Source of the DNA: Mesobacillus persicus
GTDB taxonomy: Bacteria; Bacillota; Bacilli; Bacillales; Cytobacillaceae
DNA: 64,000 nt
Direction of reading: 5' to 3'
Assembly (NCBI RefSeq): GCF_900109925.1
Contig: NZ_FOBW01000002.1
Coordinates: 124,001 to 188,000, forward strand
Part shown: positions 39,821 through 49,109 of the stretch, piece by piece
Position numbering within the stretch: position 1 is the first letter of the stretch
Layout: each line of letters opens with the position of its first letter
Program-made: the position numbers and the translations under genes
The notes under the pieces: model-generated
The model's database searches: none
What the model saw: the letters and a program-made list of their open reading frames with translations, nothing else
Told to the model about the DNA's origin: nothing

Positions 39821-40849
39821 CTAAATAATTAGCATGGCATCGCCGAAGCTAAAGAAGCGGTATTTTTCTTTGACGGCCGTGTTATAGGCATTTAACACAT
39901 TTTCCCGGCCGGCAAGTGTACTTACTAGCATTATTAATGTGGACTTCGGCAGATGAAAATTGGTAATCATTCCGTTAATCCCTTTAAATTCATAACCAGG
40001 GAAAATAAAAATGTCCGTCCAGCCAGTTGCCGCCTTGAACTCACCGTTATTCTCTGAAGCAATCGTTTCTAGTGTCCTAGTCGATGTTGTCCCAACTGAA
40101 ATAATCCTGCCGCCTTGTTCGCGAACCTCATTAAGAAGTCGGGCAGTCCCTTCTGACATGATGTAAAACTCCGCGTGCATCTCATGATCCTCAATGGTTT
40201 CAGCACTAACAGGCCTAAATGTTCCAAGGCCAACATGAAGCGTAATGAAAGTAATATGTACTCCCATTGCCTTGATTTCTTCAAGCAGTGATTCAGTAAA
40301 ATGCAATCCAGCTGTTGGGGCGGCTGCTGAGCCACGCTCCTTCGCATATACCGTTTGGTAACGCTCCTGATCATCCAATTGTTCTTTTATATATGGAGGC
40401 AATGGCATCTCTCCAAGTCCTTCAAGAACTTCATAAAAAATACCTTCATACAAAAATTCAAGGATTCGGCCGCCATGGTCGGATTCCCCTGTACATACCG
40501 CCGTTAAAGCCCCGTCTCCGAAGACAATCTTGGTTCCTTCCTTCACTCGCTTCGCTGGCTTCACAAGCGTCTCCCACTTATCGCCTTCAACCTGCTTAAG
40601 CAGGAGCACCTCAATCTTAGCCCCTGTATCCTCTTTTACACCAAAGAGTCTAGCAGGGAGAACACGAGTATCATTGAGTACAAGACAATCTCCAGGTTGT
40701 AAATATTCTTTTATGTTTTTAAAAATCGTATGCTGTAATTCGCCAGTCTGTTTATCAAGTACCATCAGCCTACTTTCGGCTCTTTCAATCAGCGGTACTT
40801 GAGCAATTAATTCTTCCGGCAAGTGAAAATCAAATAAATCTACCTTCAT
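39821..40849 (-). CDS. queA: S-adenosylmethionine:tRNA ribosyltransferase-isomerase QueA
   Basis: 342 residues. It converts preQ1-tRNA to epoxyqueuosine-tRNA using SAM as ribosyl donor, the step after Tgt. Motifs [41 protein letters not shown] and the C-terminal [15 protein letters not shown] are typical. AGGTGA precedes the ATG. It lies downstream of ruvB-yrzS and upstream of tgt. Confidence 0.97.
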   Translation of the reverse strand: MKVDLFDFHLPEELIAQVPLIERAESRLMVLDKQTGELQHTIFKNIKEYLQPGDCLVLNDTRVLPARLFGVKEDTGAKIEVLLLKQVEGDKWETLVKPAKRVKEGTKIVFGDGALTAVCTGESDHGGRILEFLYEGIFYEVLEGLGEMPLPPYIKEQLDDQERYQTVYAKERGSAAAPTAGLHFTESLLEEIKAMGVHITFITLHVGLGTFRPVSAETIEDHEMHAEFYIMSEGTARLLNEVREQGGRIISVGTTSTRTLETIASENNGEFKAATGWTDIFIFPGYEFKGINGMITNFHLPKSTLIMLVSTLAGRENVLNAYNTAVKEKYRFFSFGDAMLII

Positions 40850-40931
40850 TTTTTAAAGTCACCTATATTCTTTTTATGTATTGGCTGTATAAAACGTGGA
40901 TGTTAATTTCCGCTAACAAAGGGGCTATGTA

Positions 40932-41138
40932 TTAACGAAAGCGCCCAATGAAATAAAACACCAATGACAGGAGGATACTGACGATAATCGAGGTCACAAT
41001 GGGAAAATAAAATGTCGTGCTTCCTTTTTTAATGACAATATCACCTGGCAACTTTCCAAGGTTAAAAAAGTGCACGAAAAGACCTGCGAGGAACACCACC
41101 GCGCCTACAATCATTAATAGCTTACCCAACCCTGTCAT
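40932..41138 (-). CDS. yrzS: DUF2905 membrane protein YrzS
   Basis: 68 residues with two membrane helices flanking the conserved hairpin [20 protein letters not shown], the DUF2905 signature. Its ATG overlaps the ruvB stop (ATGA), so it is translationally coupled to ruvB. A DUF2905 gene between ruvB and queA is standard in Bacillus. Function unknown. Confidence 0.85.
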   Translation of the reverse strand: MTGLGKLLMIVGAVVFLAGLFVHFFNLGKLPGDIVIKKGSTTFYFPIVTSIIVSILLSLVFYFIGRFR

Positions 41139-42136
41139 TCAAATGGCACCTCCATATGAAAATGCTCGTAGACGGCATGGGTAACCACTCTTCCACGCGG
41201 TGTCCGTTGCAAAAAGCCTATTTGCAATAAATATGGCTCATAGACATCCTCAATAGTATGGGATTCTTCCCCGATGGTCGCGGCAATGGTTTCTAAGCCG
41301 ACTGGTCCACCACGAAATTTTTCAATAATCCCTTTAAGTAATTTATGGTCAATATGATCTAGTCCTAAACGGTCCACTTGCATTAACTCGAGCGCCTCAT
41401 TGGCTAGTTCTAAATCAACCGAGCCATCACTTCGTACCTGGGCAAAATCTCTAACACGCCGAAGCAATCGATTGGCAATCCTCGGCGTTCCCCTTGACCT
41501 ACGGGCTATCTCAACAGCAGCACTCATATCGATTTCTGTATCAAGAATTTCAGCCGTCCGTAAGACAATTTCCCGCAAATCTTTTTCCTTATAGTATTCT
41601 AGTCGACTTAAAACTCCGAAGCGGTCCCTTAATGGAGCCGATAAAGATCCAGCTCTAGTGGTTGCGCCAACAAGAGTAAACGGGGGCAAATCAAGGCGAA
41701 CCGACCGGGCAGAAGGTCCTTTCCCGATAACAATATCAAGACAAAAGTCCTCCATTGCCGGGTAAAGCACTTCCTCTATTGACCTTGGAAGTCGGTGGAT
41801 TTCGTCAATAAATAAAACATCCCCAGGTTCCAATGCGGTTAAAATCGCAGCTAAATCACCTGGACGCTCAATCGCTGGTCCAGATGTTGTCCGTAGATTC
41901 ACACCCATTTCGCTGGCAATAATCGCAGCGAGCGTCGTTTTCCCAAGCCCAGGGGGTCCATATAATAGGACATGGTCCAAGGTTTCCTGCCTAAACTTAG
42001 CCGCTTTTATGAAAACTTCAAGGTTTTCCTTTACCTTGTCCTGGCCAATATACTGATTTAAGGTCTGTGGTCGCAAGCTTTGCTCAAAGGAAATTTCCTG
42101 CTCGCCTGCTTCCGTGGAGATGATCCGTTCATCCAT
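41135..42136 (-). CDS. ruvB: Holliday junction branch-migration ATPase RuvB
   Basis: 333 residues. AAA+ motor with Walker [17 protein letters not shown], Walker [16 protein letters not shown], sensor 1 [11 protein letters not shown] and arginine finger region [11 protein letters not shown]. The C-terminal winged helix includes [17 protein letters not shown]. It drives branch migration with RuvA. GGGTGATGG lies before the ATG. Confidence 0.98.
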   Translation of the reverse strand: MDERIISTEAGEQEISFEQSLRPQTLNQYIGQDKVKENLEVFIKAAKFRQETLDHVLLYGPPGLGKTTLAAIIASEMGVNLRTTSGPAIERPGDLAAILTALEPGDVLFIDEIHRLPRSIEEVLYPAMEDFCLDIVIGKGPSARSVRLDLPPFTLVGATTRAGSLSAPLRDRFGVLSRLEYYKEKDLREIVLRTAEILDTEIDMSAAVEIARRSRGTPRIANRLLRRVRDFAQVRSDGSVDLELANEALELMQVDRLGLDHIDHKLLKGIIEKFRGGPVGLETIAATIGEESHTIEDVYEPYLLQIGFLQRTPRGRVVTHAVYEHFHMEVPFE

Positions 42137-42191
42137 TTATCCATCACCCTTTAAAATCTAGTTTCCTTAAAACTTCGAAGCGGCATACAAA

Positions 42192-42794
42192 TTATCTTAA
42201 TAATTTCTGTAAACCTTTTTTAATATATTGATCTGTCGTCAACTTCTCTTTTCTAAGCTCAGGGGTAATTTTCTTAATCTCTTTTTCAGAATAACCAAGA
42301 GCCTTTAACGCCAATATGGCTTCATCGAATTCGTTCGACACATCCTCTACCGCTGTCTCTTCCGAGAAAAGATTCGGGAAGAAATCAGGTACTATATCCT
42401 GAAGCTTGCCTTTTAAGTCCAAGATCATCTGTCTAGCGGTCTTCTTTCCGACTCCAGGGAATTTAACAAGGAAGGATTCATCCTCGTTTTCAATTGCCTG
42501 GACGACTTGCTGTGGTTCACCTGTGGCCAATATCGCAAGTGCACCTTTTGGTCCAATTCCAGTTACATTTAACAATCTCATAAACAGTGCTTTCTCTTCA
42601 CGTGACTGAAATCCGTATAACGCCATAAGGTCCTCACGTACATAATGAAACGTAAAGACTTGTACTTCAGATCTTAATTGCTTTGAAAATGCAAATGGGT
42701 TCGGGGTATGAATTTGGTAACCAATCCCACCATTATCAACAACTATGTATTCAGGGCCAATAAAGTCCACTGTACCTTTTATATACTCAAACAA
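42192..42794 (-). CDS. ruvA: Holliday junction DNA-binding protein RuvA
   Basis: 200 residues: OB fold with [20 protein letters not shown], two helix-hairpin-helix motifs ([16 protein letters not shown] and [17 protein letters not shown]), a flexible acidic linker and the C-terminal RuvB-binding domain ([15 protein letters not shown]). The start is TTG behind GAGGAGCG. It precedes ruvB by about 55 bases. Confidence 0.97.
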   Translation of the reverse strand: MFEYIKGTVDFIGPEYIVVDNGGIGYQIHTPNPFAFSKQLRSEVQVFTFHYVREDLMALYGFQSREEKALFMRLLNVTGIGPKGALAILATGEPQQVVQAIENEDESFLVKFPGVGKKTARQMILDLKGKLQDIVPDFFPNLFSEETAVEDVSNEFDEAILALKALGYSEKEIKKITPELRKEKLTTDQYIKKGLQKLLR

Positions 42795-42892
42795 TACTCT
42801 TTCGCTCCTCTAATTTGCTGTACCCCATTTTATCACACTATCTTACTAGGAACGAAGAAAATTATATTCGGCTAACTGTTTTAACCTTGTAT

Positions 42893-43021
42893 GTTGATTT
42901 CCGTTCCAGGCACTTCGCTTTCCGCGGGCAGTCCGGGAGCCTCCTCGTCGCTTCGCTCCTGCGGGGTCTCCCTTGGCCTTGCACTCCCGCAGGAGTCTTC
43001 GTGCCTTCCACTCCAATCAAC
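42893..43021. repeat. GC-rich interspersed hairpin repeat, copy F (short form)
   Basis: 129 bp between ruvA and bofC, bounded by GTTGATTTCCG and CTCCAATCAAC, with the same core as copies A and E. Confidence 0.9.
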
Positions 43022-43079
43022 ATAGTTCATAACCTTAGCAAGCTTACAAACCTTCTATCCCAATATGAGCAATTGAAAA

Positions 43080-43103
43080 TAGGGCCGGTATGGGCCGGCC
43101 CTG
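43080..43103 (-). terminator. Terminator after bofC
   Basis: AGGGCCGG and CCGGCCCT form an eight-base GC stem directly behind the bofC stop, followed by ATTTTC on the minus strand. The T run is weak. Confidence 0.65.
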
Positions 43104-43646
43104 TTAATTCTTCTGTTTTTCTACTCTTGTATATGGTTTGAAGGCTTCTATCACCTGTTCATACTGATCTTTTGTCTTAATAGGAATTCCTTTAAGCAAT
43201 TCCTGGTGTTTTCTACTTTCAAGTCGTCCGACATCTAATTGAAAGAAAGATTGGATGATTTGCGAGCGGTCCGGTCGACCATTAAATATCGTCAACACGC
43301 CATCCTCGGATAAACCAAAATAGCCGTTCGCTTTTAAAAGTGGAGAAATATCGTCAACATATTGCTTAAACACAACCGTATCGCCGTCAATACTAATGCA
43401 CTGCCATTGGTCATAACGGAGCCAGAAATCCTCAAGCGACCAAACGGTTTCTCTCACCTTTTCTTCACTAACTTCGCCATCAAGATAGGCCCTCTCCAGA
43501 ATGACCGTTAAATCCAATGGGACCGCCTCATCTTCAAAAGTTTGATTAGGCTGAGCTGCTAACACTGTCCCACTGTTCAGTGAGAAACCAAGGCCAAAAA
43601 AAGCAAAACATACGCTAAGCGTCATGACAACAGACTTATATCCCAT
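43104..43646 (-). CDS. bofC: BofC, forespore inhibitor of the SpoIVB signalling protease
   Basis: 180 residues with a signal peptide (about 1-30) and the BofC core, e.g. ISPLLKANGYFGLSEDGVLTIF and LESRKHQELLKGIPIKTKDQY. In B. subtilis BofC is secreted into the intermembrane space of the forespore and restrains SpoIVB, which controls pro-sigma-K processing by SpoIVFB, also encoded in this window. The two final domains match in length. Expected to be sigma-G controlled. Confidence 0.9.
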   Translation of the reverse strand: MGYKSVVMTLSVCFAFFGLGFSLNSGTVLAAQPNQTFEDEAVPLDLTVILERAYLDGEVSEEKVRETVWSLEDFWLRYDQWQCISIDGDTVVFKQYVDDISPLLKANGYFGLSEDGVLTIFNGRPDRSQIIQSFFQLDVGRLESRKHQELLKGIPIKTKDQYEQVIEAFKPYTRVEKQKN

Positions 43647-43678
43647 TGCCGGTCACCTCACTCTTTTAAATTCATTAC

Positions 43679-43685
43679 TAGTATG
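43679..43685 (-). promoter_or_regulatory. Possible sigma-G -10 box of bofC
   Basis: CATACTA on the minus strand, 33 bases before the bofC start, equals the sigma-G -10 consensus. A matching -35 at the proper distance is not evident. Confidence 0.35.
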
Positions 43686-43794
43686 ACCAATATATTCATA
43701 TTTATTAATTTAGGACGGCAGTTCGTTTACTAGTGTTGAAAAAGGAGATGTGGATTTGGTTGGGAGACGTCCGGGAAATTTGAATTTTTACTCG

Positions 43795-44012
43795 TGACCG
43801 TTTTAGTGGATTTCATTGCTTTTTGGGCACGTTAAACTTTCTATCGTTACCGTTTTAAATGAGTTCATCGCATTTCGGGCACGTTAAACCCTCTATCGTT
43901 ACCGTTTTAATCGAATTCATCGCATTTCGGGCACGATAAACCCTCTATCGTTACCGTTTTAATCGAATTCATGGCATTTTGGGCATGTTAACCTTCTATC
44001 GTGACCATTTTA
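43795..44012. repeat. 52-bp tandem array, about four units
   Basis: The motif ACCGTTTTA recurs at 43797, 43849, 43901 and 43953, and as ACCATTTTA at 44004, a period of 51-52 bp. Each unit has GCATTTCGGGCACGTTAAAC and CTCTATCGTTACC. In the best unit ACGATA and TATCGT form a small palindrome. It lies between the kinase gene and bofC and is not coding. Confidence 0.88.
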
Positions 44013-44060
44013 GATTCCATCAGATATTTTTGTGTGACAGCTACCTTTTTACCCCAAAAC

Positions 44061-44087
44061 AAAAAGCAACCACACTGGCTGCTTTTT
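44061..44087 (-). terminator. Terminator overlapping the kinase stop codon
   Basis: AAAAAGCAGCC and GGTTGCTTTTT pair closely and are followed by TGTTTTGG on the minus strand. The stem begins at the TAA stop of the kinase gene. Confidence 0.75.
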
Positions 44088-45063
44088 ATAAGTCAATCAA
44101 AGTCATTGTGTTTTCAATAAATTTTTTCCGCTGAGGGAATTGGTTTACAGTCAATTCCATTAATGTTGAAACCTTAGTAGGATCATAATAACTATTCAAC
44201 TTGATAATTCGATTCCATTCTCGAAAGATATCAGATGGGTACATTAGCCCATATAAAAACGACTGATCATTTACGTACTCAGTCAATCCATTCATTTTAA
44301 ACAAAGATTTTAGAGACCAATGCATAAATGGCAGAATTCGATTGGCATACTGTAACAAGTCATACCTCTTTGGCCCAACAGAAACGAGATCAAAATCGAT
44401 TAAGTATAGCTCCCCTGTTGCTAACCTTAGAAAATTATGATGAGCAACATCCCCATGGAGTATCACTTGATCCTGTGTCGTGAAGTTGGCTTGGTTATTT
44501 TCCATCCCAGCTAAAGCAAGCTCTGCCCACATGATGATTTCCTTTGTTATCTCCTTAGGTACATAATAGTGAACGATCGATAAATTTTTTTTGAATAATT
44601 TTAGCCGTTGCTTCCACTTTCTTAGCAGATCTTGTTTAGATAGTAATGAACCATACGAGGAAACTAGACCCTTAGTAATGGAATGATATTCAGAAACCAA
44701 CTGAAGTCCTTCTTCCCGTTCCGCTTGTGATTTAAATGTAAAAGGCCGTCTATTTGGAACAAGATACTCAATGCATCCCCAATAGCGATTTTCAAAATAC
44801 AAGGGAGACTCAATGAAGTTGAAAAAACAATAGGTCTCCTCAAACCCTGCCTTTTTCAACGCCGCAGTAAAGTCTTGCTGTAACGCAAGCTTTGATAAGT
44901 CTAAATACCCTTTTAGGATAAAAGTAACCTGGCTTGCCTCGACTAGGTAGACATGGTCTCTAATCCGAGTAAGTTGATGAATCTCAAATGGCAGTTTAAG
45001 AGTTAAAAAGGAGAAGAGACGATCAATAAAATCGTCCCTTCCCGGGTAAAAATTAATATTCAT
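44086..45063 (-). CDS. CotS/YsxE-like spore-coat-associated kinase-fold protein
   Basis: About 325 residues of the aminoglycoside phosphotransferase / CotS-YutH-YsxE group. The catalytic loop [13 protein letters not shown] (about residue 215) and the metal motif [18 protein letters not shown] are present; the N-terminal lobe is divergent. Bacillus members are spore coat proteins. It overlaps the last codons of safA, so it is cotranslated with it; this resembles spoVID-ysxE, where a LysM coat protein also precedes such a kinase. The open frame continues upstream through safA, but that part is a shadow of the safA repeats. Start ATG 45063, or 45081; the ribosome site is weak. Confidence 0.8.
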   Translation of the reverse strand: MNINFYPGRDDFIDRLFSFLTLKLPFEIHQLTRIRDHVYLVEASQVTFILKGYLDLSKLALQQDFTAALKKAGFEETYCFFNFIESPLYFENRYWGCIEYLVPNRRPFTFKSQAEREEGLQLVSEYHSITKGLVSSYGSLLSKQDLLRKWKQRLKLFKKNLSIVHYYVPKEITKEIIMWAELALAGMENNQANFTTQDQVILHGDVAHHNFLRLATGELYLIDFDLVSVGPKRYDLLQYANRILPFMHWSLKSLFKMNGLTEYVNDQSFLYGLMYPSDIFREWNRIIKLNSYYDPTKVSTLMELTVNQFPQRKKFIENTMTLIDL

Positions 45064-46942
45064 AGCTTTCGTCTTCGTCATCTCGAGGCATTCCATACGG
45101 TTCGCCTGGTACTTGCTGCGCTGGATCAAAACCTGCCATTGGACCATATGGACCATATCCTGGGTCAAAGCCTGGTTGCGGACCGAAACCTGGTTGCGGT
45201 GCAAAGCCTTGTTCCGGTGCAAAACCTGGTTGCGGCGCAAAGCCTGGTTGCGGCGCAAAGCCTGGTTGTGGTGCGAAACCTGGTTGCGGTGCAAAGCCTG
45301 GTTGCGGTGCAAAGCCTGGTTGCGGCGCAAAGCCTGGTTGCGGTGCAAAGCCATGCTGTGGCGCATAGCCTGCTCCTGGGCCAAACCCTTGTTGTGGTCC
45401 ATAGCCTGCTCCTGGGCCGAACCCTTGTTGTGGTCCATAGCCTGGTTGCGGTGCATAACCGTATCCTGGACCGCCACAACCGCAATCATTCATCATTGGT
45501 GCTTGTGCTTGCGGCATCATTGGCATTTTCATGTCTGGAGAATCGTAATCTTCTACTCCTGCCACTTGCGGCATATGCGGATATTGCGCATCCATTGCCC
45601 CTGCCACTTGCGGCATATGTGGATATTGCGCATCCATTGCTCCTGCTACTTGCGGCATATGTGGATTTTGCGCATCCATTGCTCCTGCTACTTGCGGCAT
45701 ATGTGGATATTGCGCATCCATTGCCCCTGCTACTTGCGGCATATGCGGATATTGCGCGTCCATTGCTCCTGCCACTTGCGGCATATGTGGATATTGCGCT
45801 CCTTGAACAGGTGCCATACCTTGATGGTGATACCCATATGGTTCACATAAGCCAGAACCAGGTAAGACTGGTGAAATTGGCGTTGGCGGTGGGCAAGGGT
45901 ATTGCATCGCTGGTGCTGTTTGGTACGGCATTGGAGCTGGCATATTTTCTGCTGCTCCTTGAACCGCCTGATGTGGCATATTAGGCATTAATGGCATATT
46001 AGGCCCGTGACCATAAGGGGAAGATTCTGGACTTTCAACCCCTGGCATTGGATATCCTGGCATCTGTGCTCCTTGAACCTGAGGGTGTGGCATCTGATGT
46101 TGTGCTGGGAACCCTGCTCCTGGCATCATTGGTGACATTGGAAAATTATTTGGATATGGAATCATAGATTCTTGGAAACCTCCTTGATTAATCGGAATCA
46201 TTGAGGAAGACTCATCCCCAAATCCTTCTGTGTTCATTGGGCCGTAATGCGGCATTGTATCTTGTTTAATACCCGGAAATATATTTGTCGGCTTTGGCGG
46301 TAATTGCGGCGAATTAGAATGCGGCATTTGCGGCGCCATGTTCGCCATATTTTGAGTATAATACTGGTTCATATCATGTTCTGGAACCATTGCTTGTGGC
46401 ATCTTAGGTGCAAATGGCTGTTTGGGTGTCTCTTTTATCGGTGCTGTTTTTGGCTGCTGCGGTTTAAGTTTTGGCACCTCAGCAATTGGTTTTGGCATCG
46501 GCTTTGGTGCCGGTGGTTTCTCGGCAATTGGCTTCGGTGCCGGTTTCGGCGCTGGCTTCGGTGCCGGCGGTTTCTCAGCAATTGGCTTTGGTGCTGGTTT
46601 TGGTGCTTCAGCCATCGGTGATTCTGGTGATTCCTCTACAGGTAAAGGCTTCTGCTCTTCTTTTACCGGCAAAGCCTTTTGCTTTTCCTTTACAAATGGG
46701 TGTTCAGTTTTCGGCATCTCTTTTTTACTTCCCCAATTGATTTTTGCCTCTTTTCCTCCGGAGATGGGCGCTTCTTTTTTGACCGTCCCTCCTGTTGTTG
46801 GAACTTTTATTTTCATTCCGGGCATAATCATATCAGGGTTGCTGAGCTGCGAATTCATCTGTTTCAGCTCTTCAAAGTTCACGCCGTACTTCTTGGCGAT
46901 CTTCCAAAGAGTATCCCCTTTCTGTACGATATGGATCTTCAT
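45053..46942 (-). CDS. safA: SafA-like spore coat morphogenetic protein with LysM domain and tandem repeats
   Basis: About 629 residues, much longer than the 387 of B. subtilis SafA. The N-terminal LysM domain (residues 1-50, [20 protein letters not shown]) should bind cortex peptidoglycan. Then come a proline/lysine-rich stretch with repeated [12 protein letters not shown], a Met/Pro-rich region, six copies of a 14-residue unit containing [13 protein letters not shown], and about ten hexapeptides of FAPQPG type, ending in an acidic DDEDESYEY tail. SafA recruits inner-coat proteins. The ATG at 46942 follows GGAGGGAAATC. It lies beside nadA, as in B. subtilis. Confidence 0.88.
   Translation of the reverse strand: MKIHIVQKGDTLWKIAKKYGVNFEELKQMNSQLSNPDMIMPGMKIKVPTTGGTVKKEAPISGGKEAKINWGSKKEMPKTEHPFVKEKQKALPVKEEQKPLPVEESPESPMAEAPKPAPKPIAEKPPAPKPAPKPAPKPIAEKPPAPKPMPKPIAEVPKLKPQQPKTAPIKETPKQPFAPKMPQAMVPEHDMNQYYTQNMANMAPQMPHSNSPQLPPKPTNIFPGIKQDTMPHYGPMNTEGFGDESSSMIPINQGGFQESMIPYPNNFPMSPMMPGAGFPAQHQMPHPQVQGAQMPGYPMPGVESPESSPYGHGPNMPLMPNMPHQAVQGAAENMPAPMPYQTAPAMQYPCPPPTPISPVLPGSGLCEPYGYHHQGMAPVQGAQYPHMPQVAGAMDAQYPHMPQVAGAMDAQYPHMPQVAGAMDAQNPHMPQVAGAMDAQYPHMPQVAGAMDAQYPHMPQVAGVEDYDSPDMKMPMMPQAQAPMMNDCGCGGPGYGYAPQPGYGPQQGFGPGAGYGPQQGFGPGAGYAPQHGFAPQPGFAPQPGFAPQPGFAPQPGFAPQPGFAPQPGFAPQPGFAPEQGFAPQPGFGPQPGFDPGYGPYGPMAGFDPAQQVPGEPYGMPRDDEDESYEY
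45141..45447 (-). repeat. 18-bp in-frame tandem repeat inside safA (hexapeptide FAPQPG)
   Basis: Seven perfect FAPQPG hexapeptides in a row, then [12 protein letters not shown] and FGPQPG, preceded by related [13 protein letters not shown] units. The DNA unit is 18 bp with silent third-base changes. All frames and both strands stay open here because of the skewed composition. Confidence 0.85.
45550..45805 (-). repeat. 42-bp in-frame tandem repeat inside safA
   Basis: Six copies of the 14-residue unit with PHMPQVAG and AMDAQYP; one copy has an Asn in place of Tyr. The nucleotide units are nearly identical, which suggests recent expansion. Confidence 0.88.
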
Positions 46943-46971
46943 GATTTCCCTCCTATGGCATAAGTCCATAT

Positions 46972-46979
46972 AGTGTATG
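46972..46979 (-). promoter_or_regulatory. Possible mother-cell sigma -10 box of safA
   Basis: CATACACT on the minus strand fits the sigma-E -10 consensus and, with the next base (CATACACTA), also the sigma-K pattern CATAnnnTA. It lies 30 bases before the safA start. No convincing -35 is visible. Confidence 0.4.
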
Positions 46980-47107
46980 TTTGTGTAGGCGTTTTGCCAT
47001 TAATCTTGAAAAAAACTTATGCTTCTTCCACCATGTATATGTACTCGACCCAGAATTAAAGCTTTTCCACTAAAAATGGATGAGCCCAAAATATAATTCC
47101 ACAGAAA

Positions 47108-47147
47108 AAAGGTGTCCCAATCACTTTTGTGACAGGACACCTTTTAA
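47108..47147 (-). terminator. Terminator after nadA
   Basis: AAAGGTGTCC and GGACACCTTT form a ten-base stem followed by TTT on the minus strand, four bases past the nadA stop. It ends the nadBCA operon. Confidence 0.85.
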
Positions 47148-47150
47148 AAC

Positions 47151-48257
47151 TTAGGATTGTTCGAGCATTCGATTTAGTGCCTTTTTAGCATTCTCTGCAA
47201 CCAGTTCATCAACTTCAATAAGATTATGCGGTACTCCCTCGTCAATTGAATCTAAACACCAGACGAGATGCGGTAAGTCAATCCGATTCATCGTCAAACA
47301 AGGACACATATGTGGATTTAAAGAGATGATCTGTTTATCAGGATGTTCCTGTATGATTCGCTTTACAAGGTTCATTTCTGTCCCTATTGCCCAAGCAGAC
47401 CCTGATGTGGAAGCATTAATTGCCTCTATTATATAATTCGTAGATCCGGCTAAGTCAGATAATCCGACAACCTCACGGGTACACTCTGGGTGAACAATGA
47501 TCTTCATCTCAGGATAGGTTTCACGTACTTGATGAATATTTTCAACCGTGAAATTTTCATGGACGGAACAATGTCCTTTCCAGAGAATTACTTTTATCTT
47601 ATCTATCGGGCCATCAAATTCCAGCTCATCTTTAATCGGATTCCAGACAGCCATTTCATCAAGGCCAATTCCAATATTAAAAGCAGTATTTCGACCAAGA
47701 TGTTGATCTGGGAGAAATAGGAGTCGTTCTTTTTGCTCAAAGGCCCAACGAACCATTTTTTCTGCATTAGATGAGGTCACTGTTGCTCCGCCATTTTTAC
47801 CCACGAATGATTTAATCGCTGCAGTAGAATTGACATAAGTTAATGGCAAAATCGTTTCTCCAAATAATTCAAGCAGCTTCGTCCATGCACGCTCAGTTTG
47901 GTAAATATCTGCCATGTCCGCCATCGAACAGCCTGCGCGCATATCAGGAAGATACACTTTCTGGTCTCTCTTCGTTAAAATATCGGCTGTCTCGGCCATA
48001 AAGTGAACGCCACAGAAAACAATATGCTCAGCGGCCGTATTTTCAGCAGAAATTTGCGCCAATTTTAATGAGTCTCCTGTAGCATCAGCAAATTGAATTA
48101 CTTCATCTTTTTGATAATGATGCCCCGGAATAAACAGTTTGTCCCCAAGTTTCTCTTTTATTTCTCGCACTCGTTCTTCAAGCTGTTCTGTTGTCATTTC
48201 CCGGTATCGATCTGGTAATCCTAACGGTTGAGTACCCACTACATTAAGCAAATTCAT
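47151..48257 (-). CDS. nadA: Quinolinate synthase
   Basis: 368 residues, the long Bacillus type. It condenses iminoaspartate with dihydroxyacetone phosphate to quinolinate using a [4Fe-4S] cluster. Candidate cluster cysteines are in [26 protein letters not shown] and the C-terminal [16 protein letters not shown], which contains a CPC motif. The conserved [18 protein letters not shown] is near the N-terminus. Last gene of nadB-nadC-nadA, 18 bases behind nadC. Confidence 0.97.
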   Translation of the reverse strand: MNLLNVVGTQPLGLPDRYREMTTEQLEERVREIKEKLGDKLFIPGHHYQKDEVIQFADATGDSLKLAQISAENTAAEHIVFCGVHFMAETADILTKRDQKVYLPDMRAGCSMADMADIYQTERAWTKLLELFGETILPLTYVNSTAAIKSFVGKNGGATVTSSNAEKMVRWAFEQKERLLFLPDQHLGRNTAFNIGIGLDEMAVWNPIKDELEFDGPIDKIKVILWKGHCSVHENFTVENIHQVRETYPEMKIIVHPECTREVVGLSDLAGSTNYIIEAINASTSGSAWAIGTEMNLVKRIIQEHPDKQIISLNPHMCPCLTMNRIDLPHLVWCLDSIDEGVPHNLIEVDELVAENAKKALNRMLEQS

Positions 48258-48275
48258 CCCATTCTCCCCCTTATA

Positions 48276-49109
48276 CTACAAGTTCACTTTTACACTAATA
48301 TCTAATGCTGTAACCGTATGTGTTAAAAAGCCTAAGGAAATGTAATCGACTCCTGTATGACGGTAGGTTGGTAAAGTTTCCATTGAAATGCCACCTGAAG
48401 CCTCTGTAGCAATTCCAGCTGGAACAAGTTTGATCAGTCCCTTGATTTCCTCCGGCGTCCGGTTATCAAACATGATGCAATCCACTTTATTATCGACCGC
48501 TTCAAGGACCTGCTCCCTTGTCTCCGTTTCCACCTCAATTTTCACCATATGTCCAATTTGATTTCGAACATCTTCAACCGCTTTCGTAATCGAGCCCGCA
48601 AAACTGATATGGTTATCTTTAATCATTACCGCATCATACAAACCGTATCGATGATTAAAACCGCCACCGCAACGGACTGCATATTTCTCAAGCATTCTTA
48701 GCCCCGGAGTCGTTTTTCTAGTATCACAAATTCTTGTATGGGAACTATTTAACGCCGCAACAGCTTCCTGTGTTTTCGTCGCAATTCCTGACATCCGTTG
48801 AACTAGATTTAAAACTACTCGTTCTCCTTTTAACAGGTCCGATGTTTGACCTTTGACAACCGCAAGCCTTTGTCCGACCTCAACTGGTTCACCATCGGTA
48901 ATCATCAGTTCTATTTCTGCATTCGGATCCAGCAATTGAAAACCTGTGCGAATGACTTCTTCGCCACAAAAGACACCATTTGCTTTTGAAATAAAAACAA
49001 TTTCCCCAACGCCTGATTTGCCAAAAATTAAATCACTTGAGACGTCCCTTTCACCGATATCTTCAAGAAAAAACTGTTCAAGTTGTAAGCGCAGCTTTAA
49101 TTTGTTCAC
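48276..49109 (-). CDS. nadC: Nicotinate-nucleotide pyrophosphorylase (quinolinate phosphoribosyltransferase)
   Basis: About 277 residues. It converts quinolinate and PRPP to nicotinate mononucleotide. Active-site residues are in VQRMSGIATKT, CDTRKTTPGLRMLEKYAV, RCGGGFNHRYGLYDAVMIKDNH and the C-terminal ASGGISMETL. The GTG at 49109, with AAAGGATGA upstream, has better spacing than the ATG at 49118. It overlaps the end of nadB, so the two are coupled. Confidence 0.96.
   Translation of the reverse strand: MNKLKLRLQLEQFFLEDIGERDVSSDLIFGKSGVGEIVFISKANGVFCGEEVIRTGFQLLDPNAEIELMITDGEPVEVGQRLAVVKGQTSDLLKGERVVLNLVQRMSGIATKTQEAVAALNSSHTRICDTRKTTPGLRMLEKYAVRCGGGFNHRYGLYDAVMIKDNHISFAGSITKAVEDVRNQIGHMVKIEVETETREQVLEAVDNKVDCIMFDNRTPEEIKGLIKLVPAGIATEASGGISMETLPTYRHTGVDYISLGFLTHTVTALDISVKVNL

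Noticed and set aside
43795-44012. CRISPR array
   Set aside because: Units are contiguous 52-bp direct repeats with no unique spacers and no cas gene nearby; the same reasoning removes the array at 61.2-61.4 kb and the four-palindrome elements.
45064-45984. Long open frames on both strands across safA (up to about 280 codons on plus, and an N-terminal extension of the kinase frame on minus)
   Set aside because: They are low-complexity translations of the 18-bp and 42-bp safA repeats in other frames, rich in Arg/Trp/Leu/Cys, with no ribosome site; unit lengths divisible by three keep all frames open.
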